DNA from: Variovorax sp. ZS18.2.2
GTDB lineage: Bacteria; Pseudomonadota; Gammaproteobacteria; Burkholderiales; Burkholderiaceae_C
Length of the DNA: 64,000 bases
Reading direction: 5' to 3'
Assembly (NCBI RefSeq): GCF_024701975.1
Contig: NZ_JANLNM010000001.1
Span: 62,001-126,000 of the forward strand
Shown here: piece by piece, positions 1-8,001 of the stretch
How positions within the stretch are numbered: position 1 is the stretch's first letter
Layout of the letters: each line of letters begins with the position of its first letter
The notes under the pieces: generated by a model
Databases searched by the model: none
Told to the model about the DNA's origin: nothing
The model's input: only the letters and a program-made list of their open reading frames with translations
Made by a program: the position numbers and the translations under genes

Positions 1-1
1 T

Positions 2-838
2 ATCGGCTGTCACCTCTTCTCCATCCTGCCGCCCTTCAACATCGGCAACACCACCATGGGCTATGGCCTCGGCGGCGCGGGCGCTTCGGCGCTGAATGCG
101 CCGGCCGGCAAGCGCGCGATCTCGATGATGGGCGACGGCGGCTTCTGGCACAACGGCCTCACCAGCGGCGTGGCGAATTCGGTCTTCAACAAGAGCGACA
201 ACCTCACCATCGTCGTCGACAACAACTACACCTCGGCCACCGGCGGGCAGGACATCCTCTCGTCCAACGCCGTCAACAAGACGCGCAGCACCGGCCACGA
301 GATCGAACGCGCCGTGCGCGGTGTGGGCGTGGAGTGGGTGAAGACGCTGCGCCGCACCTACGATGTCGCCGGCATGCGCGATGCGCTGAAAGAAGCGCTC
401 ACCACCACGAAGAAGGGACCCAAGGTCCTGATCGCGCAGTCGGAATGCATGCTCAACAAGCAGCGCCGCGAGAAGCCGCTGGTGCGCAAGGCCATCGCCG
501 ATGGCAAGCGCATGGTGCGCGAGAAGTTCGGCGTCGATTCCGACACCTGCACCGGCGACCACTCGTGCATCCGCCTGTCGGGCTGCCCGTCGCTCTCCAT
601 CAAGCCCAACCCCGATCCGCTGCGTACCGACCCGGTCGCGACCGTGCTCGACAGCTGCGTGGGCTGCGGTGTGTGCGGCGAGGTCTCGCATGCGGCGGTG
701 CTGTGCCCCTCGTTCTACAAGGCGCAGATCGTGAGCAACCCCACCGGCTGGGACAAGCTGCGCGAGCGCGTGCGTTCCGCCGTCATCGGCTGGCTGCAGC
801 GCGGCGAGGCGCGCCGCCGCGAAGCCTATGCCTTCTGA
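2..838 (+). CDS. 2-oxoacid (indolepyruvate-type) ferredoxin oxidoreductase, alpha subunit, 5'-truncated by window
   Basis: The reading frame is open from the window edge, so the N-terminal part is missing; the last 278 residues are visible. The visible part carries the thiamine-diphosphate site (GDGGFWHNG, then NN about 25 residues later) and a C-terminal ferredoxin-like region with two Cys clusters (CTGDHSC..GCP and CVGCGVC...CP) for 4Fe-4S centres. This is the layout of IorA, which oxidatively decarboxylates aryl-2-oxoacids to acyl-CoA and reduces ferredoxin. The beta subunit follows 4 nt downstream. In this catabolic island the likely substrate is isatinate (2-aminophenylglyoxylate), itself an aryl-2-oxoacid, rather than indolepyruvate; that is inference. 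Family assignment is firm, substrate is not. Confidence 0.88.
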   Translation: MGCHLFSILPPFNIGNTTMGYGLGGAGASALNAPAGKRAISMMGDGGFWHNGLTSGVANSVFNKSDNLTIVVDNNYTSATGGQDILSSNAVNKTRSTGHEIERAVRGVGVEWVKTLRRTYDVAGMRDALKEALTTTKKGPKVLIAQSECMLNKQRREKPLVRKAIADGKRMVREKFGVDSDTCTGDHSCIRLSGCPSLSIKPNPDPLRTDPVATVLDSCVGCGVCGEVSHAAVLCPSFYKAQIVSNPTGWDKLRERVRSAVIGWLQRGEARRREAYAF

Positions 839-842
839 AGCG

Positions 843-2354
843 ATGACGAGCATCAAGGCGCAACCGATCAAGATCGCGATCCTCGCCATGGGCGGGGAGG
901 GCGGCGGCGTGCTGGCCGACTGGATCGTCGACATGGGCGAAGCGAATGGCTATGTCGCGCAGACCACCTCGGTACCAGGCGTGGCCCAGCGCACCGGCGC
1001 AACCATCTACTACGTCGAGCTGTATCCGATCGCGCAAGCCGATGCAGATGGCGGCCGGCCCGTGCTGGCGCTGATGCCGCTGCCGGGCGACGTCGATGTG
1101 GTGCTGGCATCGGAACTGATGGAGGCCGGCCGTGCAGTGCAACGCGGGCTGGTCACGAACGACCGCACCACGCTCATCGCTTCCACGCACCGCGTGTTCT
1201 CCATCGCGGAGAAGAGTGCGCTGGGTGATGGCCGCGTCGACAGCGCGCAATTGCTCGCGCACACCGCCAAAGCTGCCAAGCGCTTCATCCGCTTCGACAT
1301 GGCGCAAGCCGCCGAAGCATCGGGCAGCGTGATCAGCGCCGTGCTCTTCGGCGCGCTGGCGGGTTCGGGCGTGCTGCCGTTCAGCCGCGCGCAGTTCGAA
1401 GCGACCGTCGAGCGCGGCGGCGTCGGCGTGAAGCCCAGCCTGAGGGCCTTCGGCGACGCATTCGCCCGCGCGCAGGCCGGCGACGATGGCGAGACACCGT
1501 CTGAAGCCGCTGCGGCCGTGCCAACGCCACAGCCCCGTCACCCGGCCGTGCGCGCACTGGTCGAACGCGTGCAGCACAGCTTTCCGCTCGCCGCGCAAGA
1601 CTTCCTGCTCGAAGGCGTGCGCCGCCTCATCGACTACCAGGACGTGGCCTATGCCGGCCTGTACCTGGACCGGGTGGCCGTCATCGCGGCCTTGCCGAAC
1701 GGCGGCGACCACCGGCTACTGCGCGAAACCGCACGGCATCTCGCGCTCTGGATGTCCTACGAAGACACCGCCCGCGTGGCCGCCCTCAAGACCCGTGCCA
1801 CCCGTTTCGAGCGCGTGCGCGGCGAGGCCCGCGTGCAGCCGGGCCAGGTGCTCGCCATCAACGAATATATGCATCCGCGCCTGCAGGAAATCTGCGAAAC
1901 GCTGCCCGGCGGCATCGGCCGCTGGCTCATGAACTCCACGCTGCCGAAGAAGCTCGTCGAGCGCTTCACGCAGAACGGCCGCGTGATCCGGACCAGCTCG
2001 CTGCGCGGCTACCTGATGCTGCGCACCGTGGCCGCCATGAAGCGCTGGCGCCTCTCGACGATGCGCTACGCCGAAGAAAACCGCCGCATCGAGGAATGGC
2101 TGCAGCGCATTGCCGTCACTGCAGAGCGCAACCCCGAGCTGGCGGTGGAACTCGCGCAGTGCCAGCGCCTGGTCAAGGGCTACAGCGACACGCACGAGCG
2201 CGGCATCCGCAACTACGACACCGTGATGCGCGCGGTCGAGCGCGCCGGTGCACAGCTCGCGCCCGCCACCCTGCGAGAACTGCGCGATGCGGCCCTCGCC
2301 GACGAACACGGCCACAAGCTGCAGGCGGCACTGGCACAGCACGCACTGGCCTGA
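843..2354 (+). CDS. indolepyruvate-type oxidoreductase beta subunit with long C-terminal domain
   Basis: 503 residues from the ATG at 843; an in-frame ATG at 828 would overlap the previous gene by 11 nt. The N-terminal ~200 residues are the gamma/beta-type 2-oxoacid oxidoreductase domain (MGGEGGGVLADWI near the start). The ~300-residue C-terminal extension, rich in Arg and predicted helix, resembles the DUF6537 region found in long IorB-type proteins; classic IorB is only about 200 residues. It should assemble with the upstream TPP/Fe-S subunit into a soluble ferredoxin-linked complex. Translationally close to its partner and to the reductase gene (18 nt downstream). Confidence 0.85.
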   Translation: MTSIKAQPIKIAILAMGGEGGGVLADWIVDMGEANGYVAQTTSVPGVAQRTGATIYYVELYPIAQADADGGRPVLALMPLPGDVDVVLASELMEAGRAVQRGLVTNDRTTLIASTHRVFSIAEKSALGDGRVDSAQLLAHTAKAAKRFIRFDMAQAAEASGSVISAVLFGALAGSGVLPFSRAQFEATVERGGVGVKPSLRAFGDAFARAQAGDDGETPSEAAAAVPTPQPRHPAVRALVERVQHSFPLAAQDFLLEGVRRLIDYQDVAYAGLYLDRVAVIAALPNGGDHRLLRETARHLALWMSYEDTARVAALKTRATRFERVRGEARVQPGQVLAINEYMHPRLQEICETLPGGIGRWLMNSTLPKKLVERFTQNGRVIRTSSLRGYLMLRTVAAMKRWRLSTMRYAEENRRIEEWLQRIAVTAERNPELAVELAQCQRLVKGYSDTHERGIRNYDTVMRAVERAGAQLAPATLRELRDAALADEHGHKLQAALAQHALA

Positions 2355-2372
2355 AGAGACAACGGACGCACG

Positions 2373-3365
2373 ATGACCGCTCCCACCGCCACGCTCCAGC
2401 TTCGCGTCGCCGAAGCGCGCGAACTCAATCCGCTGATCCGCATGCTGCGCCTGCGCGCGGAAGACGGTCGCCCGCTGCCGGGCTTCGCGGCCGGCGCGCA
2501 CATCCGCGTGCAGGTGTCGCTGCCCGACGGCAAGACCGATTGGCGCCACTACTCGCTGATCAACTTCGCGACCGCGCGCAACGCGACGAACGTACCGACC
2601 GAATACGTGATCGCCGTGCGCAAGGAGGCTGAAGGCCGCGGTGGTTCGCGCTTCATGCACGAGGGGCTGAAAGAGGGCGACACGCTCGCCATCGAGGCGC
2701 CGAAGAACGACTTTCCGCTGCACACCGGCCCCGGCGGCTCGGTGCTGGTCGCGGGTGGCATCGGGGTTACGCCGCTCGCCACCATGGCCGCGCGCCGCCG
2801 CGCCGAAGAGGCATCGGTGCGCATGCACTACGCCGGCCGCAGCCGCGAGCTGATGGCTTTCCTGCCCGAACTGCAGGCGCTGCTGGGCGACGACATGCGG
2901 GTGCATGCGGATGCCGAAGCCGGCGCGCCGCTCGACATCGACGCGCTGCTCGATGGCGTTCCCGCCGGCGACCGCCTCTACGTCTGCGGCCCCAAAGTCA
3001 TGCTCGACGCGGTACTCGCTCGCACCCAGGCGCGCGGCTGGGACCACGACCGCGTGCACTTCGAGCTCTTCACCGAGCCGGTCGCCGAAGAAGGCGACCA
3101 GCCCTTCGAGGTCGAGCTCGCCCAATCGGGCCAGCGCTTCACCGTTGCGGCCGACCAGAGCATCCTCGACTGCCTCATCGACAACGGCTGCGATCCGATG
3201 TTCGACTGCAAGCGCGGCGAATGCGGCGTATGCGCCGTGCCCGTGCTCGAAGGCGAAATCGAACACCGCGACTACGTGCTCACCGCCCGCGAGAAGGCGG
3301 AAGGCAACGTCATGCAGATCTGCATCTCGCGCGCCAAGGGTCCGCGCCTGGTGCTCGACATCTGA
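2373..3365 (+). CDS. phthalate-dioxygenase-reductase-type oxidoreductase (flavin, NAD, 2Fe-2S)
   Basis: 330 residues. Domain order is N-terminal flavin-binding barrel (HYSLIN motif), NAD-binding domain (GGIGVTPLATMA) and a C-terminal plant-type 2Fe-2S ferredoxin (CKRGECGVC followed by a final Cys near IC-IS). This order is that of phthalate dioxygenase reductase and VanB. It transfers electrons from NAD(P)H to the Rieske oxygenase encoded 20 nt downstream. It is the only oxygenase reductase in the window, so it probably serves both Rieske alpha/beta pairs. Strong functional class, inferred partner. Confidence 0.9.
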   Translation: MTAPTATLQLRVAEARELNPLIRMLRLRAEDGRPLPGFAAGAHIRVQVSLPDGKTDWRHYSLINFATARNATNVPTEYVIAVRKEAEGRGGSRFMHEGLKEGDTLAIEAPKNDFPLHTGPGGSVLVAGGIGVTPLATMAARRRAEEASVRMHYAGRSRELMAFLPELQALLGDDMRVHADAEAGAPLDIDALLDGVPAGDRLYVCGPKVMLDAVLARTQARGWDHDRVHFELFTEPVAEEGDQPFEVELAQSGQRFTVAADQSILDCLIDNGCDPMFDCKRGECGVCAVPVLEGEIEHRDYVLTAREKAEGNVMQICISRAKGPRLVLDI

Positions 3366-3385
3366 AGCAAGGAGCCACGAGAACC

Positions 3386-4699
3386 ATGCCTTCATACAGA
3401 GACAACCCCGATGCCGTCCGCGCGCTCGTGCAGAACGACCGCGTCCATCGCGACCTCTACACCAGCCAGGAACTCTTCGAGCTGGAGCAGGAGCACTTCT
3501 TCGCCAACACCTGGAACTACGTCGGCCACGAGAGCCAGCTGCCCAAGCCCGGCGACTGGATCAGCAACGAGATCGCCGGCCGTCCGCTGATCGTGGTGCG
3601 CCACACCGACGGCAGCGTGCGCGCGATGATGAACCGCTGCGCCCACAAGGGCTCGCGCCTCGTGAGCGCGCCCTGTGGCAACACCGGCAAGTTCTTCCGT
3701 TGCCCGTACCACGCCTGGACCTTCAAGACCGACGGATCGCTGCTGGCGATTCCACTGAAGACCGGCTACGAGAACACCGCGCTGCACGAATGCGAGTCGG
3801 CCAGGGGCCTGACGACGCTCAAGCATGTGCGCAGCCACCGCGGCTTCATCTTCGTGAAGATCAACGACGCGGGGCCGGACTTCGACGAGTACTTCGGCGA
3901 CTCGCTGAGCTCCATCGACAACATGGCCGACCGCTCGCCCGAGGGCGAACTCGAAATCGCCGGCGGGTGCCTGCGCTTCGTGCACCAGTGCAACTGGAAG
4001 ATGTTCGTGGAGAACCTCAACGACACCTTGCATCCGATGGTGGCGCACGAGTCCTCGGCCGGCACCGCCAAGCGCATGTGGGCCGACAAGCCGGCCGACG
4101 AGCCCAAGCCCATGGCGGTCGAGCAGTTCGTGCCCTTCATGTCCGACTACAAGTTCTTCGAGGACATGGGCATCCGCACCTATGACCACGGCCACAGCTT
4201 CACGGGCGTGCACTTCAGCATCCACAGCAAGTACAAGGCGATCCCCGAATACGACGACGCCATGAAGGCGCGCTATGGCGAAGAAAAGACCGCGCAGATC
4301 CTGGGCATGGCGCGGCACAACACGGTGTACTACCCGAACCTCACGATCAAGGGCGCGATCCAGGCGATCCGCGTGGTGAAGCCGATCTCGGCCGACAAGA
4401 CGCTGATCGAGAGCTGGACCTTTCGCCTCAAGGGCGCGCCGCCCGAGCTGCTGCAGCGCACCACCATGTACAACCGGCTCATCAACTCGCCGTTCTCGGT
4501 GGTGGGGCACGACGACCTGCAGGCGTATCGCGGCATGCAGGCCGGCCTGCATGCGAGCGGCAACGAGTGGGTGAGCCTGCACCGCGACTACGAAGAGTCG
4601 GAACTGAAGGGCGGCGAGATCACCACCGGCGGCACCAACGAGCTGCCGATGCGCAACCAGTATCGAAGCTGGGTCGAGCGCATGACGGAGACGATGTGA
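3386..4699 (+). CDS. Rieske aromatic-ring-hydroxylating dioxygenase, alpha subunit (copy 1)
   Basis: 437 residues from the ATG at 3386, which is preceded by an AGGAG-like site (caaggagccacg). The Rieske 2Fe-2S ligands are C85, H87, C106 and H109. The mononuclear iron site is seen in NDTLHPMVAH (D213, H216, H221). It is the catalytic subunit of a two-subunit oxygenase whose beta subunit overlaps its stop codon. In an iad-type auxin locus the expected reaction is oxidation of indole-3-acetate towards dioxindole-3-acetate; the substrate is inferred from context. A paralogue lies at 13233-14552, with all metal ligands also intact and the Rieske ligands at identical residue numbers. Confidence 0.93.
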   Translation: MPSYRDNPDAVRALVQNDRVHRDLYTSQELFELEQEHFFANTWNYVGHESQLPKPGDWISNEIAGRPLIVVRHTDGSVRAMMNRCAHKGSRLVSAPCGNTGKFFRCPYHAWTFKTDGSLLAIPLKTGYENTALHECESARGLTTLKHVRSHRGFIFVKINDAGPDFDEYFGDSLSSIDNMADRSPEGELEIAGGCLRFVHQCNWKMFVENLNDTLHPMVAHESSAGTAKRMWADKPADEPKPMAVEQFVPFMSDYKFFEDMGIRTYDHGHSFTGVHFSIHSKYKAIPEYDDAMKARYGEEKTAQILGMARHNTVYYPNLTIKGAIQAIRVVKPISADKTLIESWTFRLKGAPPELLQRTTMYNRLINSPFSVVGHDDLQAYRGMQAGLHASGNEWVSLHRDYEESELKGGEITTGGTNELPMRNQYRSWVERMTETM

Positions 4700-5199
4700 T
4701 GGCCGGCATCGACACCTCAGCTCAGATCACGCGCCAGGACCTGATCGACTTCGTCGTGAACGAAGCCCATCTGCTCGACACGCGCCGCTACGAAGAGTGG
4801 AACGCGCTCTTCACCGGCGACGCCTTCTACTGGGTGCCGCTCGTGCCCGACCAGGAGGAGGGCCTCAACCACACCTCGCACCTCTACGAAGACAAGCTGC
4901 TGCGCGACCTGCGCATCGAGCGCCTGAAGAGCCCGCGTGCGTTCTCGCAGCAGCCGCGCAGCCGTTGTCACCACCTGCTGCAGGTGCCGGTGGTCGAGGT
5001 GCTGGACGCCGAAGGCAACCGCTTCGTGGTGCGCACTGAATTCCACTACACCGAGTCGCAAGGCGACGAGCTGCAGTTCTACGTCGGCACCTTCTTCCAT
5101 CACCTCACGCTGCAGGACGGCGCGCTGCGCATGACGCTCAAGCGCGTGAACCTGCTCAACTGCGACGCGGCGCTTCCGGCCGTGCAGCTCTTCATCTAG
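4699..5199 (+). CDS. aromatic-ring-hydroxylating dioxygenase, beta subunit (copy 1)
   Basis: 166 residues starting at the ATG that overlaps the alpha-subunit stop (TGATG at 4697-4701). The sequence has the SnoaL/NTF2-like pattern of oxygenase beta subunits: LLDTRRYEEWNALF near the N-terminus, WVPL, a stretch with SPRAFSQQPRSR and a typical C-terminus ending PAVQLFI. It has a structural role in an alpha3beta3 oxygenase. The overlap implies translational coupling with the catalytic subunit. Confidence 0.92.
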   Translation: MAGIDTSAQITRQDLIDFVVNEAHLLDTRRYEEWNALFTGDAFYWVPLVPDQEEGLNHTSHLYEDKLLRDLRIERLKSPRAFSQQPRSRCHHLLQVPVVEVLDAEGNRFVVRTEFHYTESQGDELQFYVGTFFHHLTLQDGALRMTLKRVNLLNCDAALPAVQLFI

Positions 5200-5206
5200 G
5201 GACGCG

Positions 5207-6832
5207 ATGCAACACGCCACCGTCCATCAAATTTTCGCGGCGACTGCCGAGCGCACGCCGGAGGCCGAGTTCCTGTTCACCGAATCGGTGACCGCTGCGG
5301 CCTACGGCATCGCGGCCGGCGCCATCCGCTGGGGTGAGGCTGCTGCCGAGGTCGAGCGACTGCGCACGGCCTACGCGCAAGCCGGCTATGGCCATGGCCA
5401 CCGCGTCGGCCTGCTGTTGGAGAACCGGCCCGCGTTCCTCTTCCACTGGTTCGCACTCAATGCACTCGGCGTTAGCGTGGTGCCGATCAATGCCGAGATG
5501 CGATCGGCCGAATTGGCCTATCTGATCGGCCACAGCGAGATCGGCCTTGCCGTCACGCTGCCCGAGCGCGCGAACGACTTGCACGCAGCCGCGGCACAAG
5601 CTGGCGTGGACTTCGAAACGATGGGGCCGGACGACGCAGTGCTCAGCGCAAAGACCGCCGCGCCGCGCGCCCACGAGCCCATCAGCGTCGACACCGAATG
5701 CGGCCTGCTCTACACCTCGGGCACCACCGGGCGCCCCAAGGGTTGCATCCTGAGCAACGCGTACTTCCTGCGCGCAGGCGAGTGGTATGCCGCGCTCGAT
5801 GGCGTCTGCAGCATCCGCCCCGACACTGAGCGCGTCATCACACCGCTGCCGCTCAACCACATGAACGCGATGGCGTTCTCCACCATGGTGGTGCTGGTGG
5901 CAGGCGGCTGCCTGGTGCAGCTCGACCGTTTCCATCCGAAGACCTGGCTGGCGAGCGCGCGCGAAAGTGGCGCGACGATCGTTCACTACCTCGGCGTGAT
6001 GCCCGCGATGCTGCTCTCCGCACCTGCGTCGGCCGCCGACCGCGACCACGCGATCCGCTGGGGCTTCGGCGCTGGCGTGGACCGCAAGAACCACATACCG
6101 TTCGAAGAACGCTTCGGCTTCCCGCTGGTCGAGGCCTGGGCCATGACCGAGACCGGTGCGGCCGCCTGCATCATGGCCAACCGCGAGCCGCGCCTCGTGG
6201 GCACAAGCTGCTTTGGCCGGCAGGAAGACTTCGTGCAGATCCGCCTCGTCGGCGAGGACGGCAGCGACGTCGGCACCGATGCGCCGGGCGAACTGTTCGT
6301 GCGCTCGGCCGGCGACGACCCGAAGCGCTATTTCTTCTCCGGCTACCTGAAGGACGAGGAAGCCACGCACGAAGCCTGGGCCGATGGTTGGTTCCACACC
6401 GGCGACCTCGTGCGCCGCGACGCCGAAGGCAACTTCTTCTTCGTCGACCGCAAGAAGAACGTGATTCGCCGCAGCGGCGAGAACATCTCGGCCGTCGAGG
6501 TGGAGAGCGTGCTCAACCAGCACCCGGCCGTGAAGACCTCGGCCGTGGCCGCGACGCCCGACGCGGTGCGGGGCGACGAGGTGCTGGCCTGCATCGTGAT
6601 GCGCGAAGACGCCGATGCATCGCAGCGCGAGCAGGTCGCAGCCAGCATCGTGCAGCACGCGCTCGCGCAGCTGGCCTATTACAAGGCGCCGGGCTACGTC
6701 GCCTTCGTCGATGCGCTGCCGCTCACGCCCTCCCAGAAGATCCAGCGCGGGCAACTGCGCGAGATGGCGCAGTCGCTGCCGGGGCAGGACCACTGCATCG
6801 ACACCCGCTCGATGAAAAAGAGGCAAGCATGA
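5207..6832 (+). CDS. AMP-forming acyl-CoA ligase (copy 1)
   Basis: 541 residues of the ANL superfamily. The P-loop-like motif [13 protein letters not shown] is at about residue 167, the TETG motif near 315, the hinge region with GWFHTGD near 397 and the catalytic Lys in TPSQKIQRG near the C-terminus. It makes an acyl-CoA from a carboxylic acid via an acyl-adenylate. It sits between the oxygenase and the thiolase-like gene and overlaps the latter by 4 nt, so the oxidised indoleacetate product (dioxindole-3-acetate) is the most sensible substrate. A second ligase occurs at 19836-21422; which one does this step cannot be told from sequence. Confidence 0.9.
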   Translation: MQHATVHQIFAATAERTPEAEFLFTESVTAAAYGIAAGAIRWGEAAAEVERLRTAYAQAGYGHGHRVGLLLENRPAFLFHWFALNALGVSVVPINAEMRSAELAYLIGHSEIGLAVTLPERANDLHAAAAQAGVDFETMGPDDAVLSAKTAAPRAHEPISVDTECGLLYTSGTTGRPKGCILSNAYFLRAGEWYAALDGVCSIRPDTERVITPLPLNHMNAMAFSTMVVLVAGGCLVQLDRFHPKTWLASARESGATIVHYLGVMPAMLLSAPASAADRDHAIRWGFGAGVDRKNHIPFEERFGFPLVEAWAMTETGAAACIMANREPRLVGTSCFGRQEDFVQIRLVGEDGSDVGTDAPGELFVRSAGDDPKRYFFSGYLKDEEATHEAWADGWFHTGDLVRRDAEGNFFFVDRKKNVIRRSGENISAVEVESVLNQHPAVKTSAVAATPDAVRGDEVLACIVMREDADASQREQVAASIVQHALAQLAYYKAPGYVAFVDALPLTPSQKIQRGQLREMAQSLPGQDHCIDTRSMKKRQA

Positions 6833-8001
6833 GTCGCAACCGGCTTTCCTACGAAGGCGTCGCGGTGGCCGTGCCCATCACGGTGCCCTACGTGCGCTAC
6901 TCCACGCACACCGCGCATTGGTTCATCGGGCAGGCCGTGCAGGCGCTGGTCGAAGCCAGCGGCGTCGCGAAGGAAGAGATCGATGGCCTGTGCTTGAGCA
7001 GCTTCTCGCTCGCGCCCGACACGGCCGTGGGCGTGACGCAGCATCTGGGCATGTCGCCGCGCTGGCTCGACCATGTGCCCACGGGAGGCGCCTCGGGCGT
7101 GATGTGCCTGCGCCGCGCCGCGCGCGCCGTGCAGGCGGGCGATGCCGACATCGTCGCCTGCGTGGGGGCAGACACCAACCACGTCGACTCCTTCCGCCAG
7201 ACGCTCGGCAGCTTCAGCAATTTCGCGCGCGATGCGAGCTACCCCTACGGCTCGGGCGGGCCGAACTCGATCTTCGCGTTCATCACCGCTAACTACATGC
7301 GCACCTACGGCGCGAAGCGCGAGGACTTCGGCCGCATCTGCGTGGACCAGCGCACCAATGCGCTCGGCAATCCCAACGCGATGTTCAAGAAGGGCCTCAC
7401 GCTCGACGAGTACATGGCCGCGCGGCCGATCTCCGACCCCATCCACCTGTTCGACTGCGTGATGCCCTGCGCGGGCGCCGACGCCTTCCTCGTGATGAGC
7501 GAGGAGCGCGCTCGCGAACTGGGCCTCGCGCATGTCGTGATCCGCGGTGCCATCGAGCGCCACAACGCCTACGCCGACGACCCGGTGATGGTGCAGGGCG
7601 GCTGGCGCAAGGACCGCGACGACCTCTACGCGCAGGCCGGCGTGCAGCCCGCCGCGCTCGACTTCGTGCAGACCTACGACGACTACCCCGTCATCGTGAT
7701 GATGCAGTTCGAGGACCTGGGCTTCTGCGAGAAGGGCGAGGGCCCGGCCTTCGTGCAGTCGCACACCATGACCTTCGACGGCAGCTTTCCTAACAACACG
7801 AGCGGTGGCCAGCTATCTGCCGGGCAGGCCGGTGCGGCGGGTGGGTTCCTCGGCATGGTCGAGGCCATTCGCCAGTTGACCGATCAAGCCGACAAACGCG
7901 CCGTGCCGGACGCCCAACTCGGGCTCGTCGCCGGCTTCGGCATGGTGACCTACGACCGGTGCCTCTGTACAGGCGCGGTCATTCTGGGGAGACCGGCATG
8001 A
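6829..8001 (+). CDS. SCP2/Ltp-type thiolase-like protein, probable retro-aldolase
   Basis: 390 residues with the thiolase fold pattern (GGASG block, EDLGFC, GGQLSAGQAG, CTGAV). Key residues differ from a true thiolase: the position of the nucleophilic Cys in NxxCxSG is G87, and the catalytic His of the GHPxG block is Q333; only the C-terminal Cys of the CxGGG-like block remains. Such proteins, paired with a DUF35 partner, act as retro-aldolases in steroid side-chain degradation (Ltp2 type). A DUF35 protein is encoded immediately downstream with a 4-nt overlap. The predicted reaction here is cleavage of dioxindole-3-acetyl-CoA to isatin and acetyl-CoA. Fold confident, chemistry inferred. Confidence 0.85.
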   Translation: MSRNRLSYEGVAVAVPITVPYVRYSTHTAHWFIGQAVQALVEASGVAKEEIDGLCLSSFSLAPDTAVGVTQHLGMSPRWLDHVPTGGASGVMCLRRAARAVQAGDADIVACVGADTNHVDSFRQTLGSFSNFARDASYPYGSGGPNSIFAFITANYMRTYGAKREDFGRICVDQRTNALGNPNAMFKKGLTLDEYMAARPISDPIHLFDCVMPCAGADAFLVMSEERARELGLAHVVIRGAIERHNAYADDPVMVQGGWRKDRDDLYAQAGVQPAALDFVQTYDDYPVIVMMQFEDLGFCEKGEGPAFVQSHTMTFDGSFPNNTSGGQLSAGQAGAAGGFLGMVEAIRQLTDQADKRAVPDAQLGLVAGFGMVTYDRCLCTGAVILGRPA

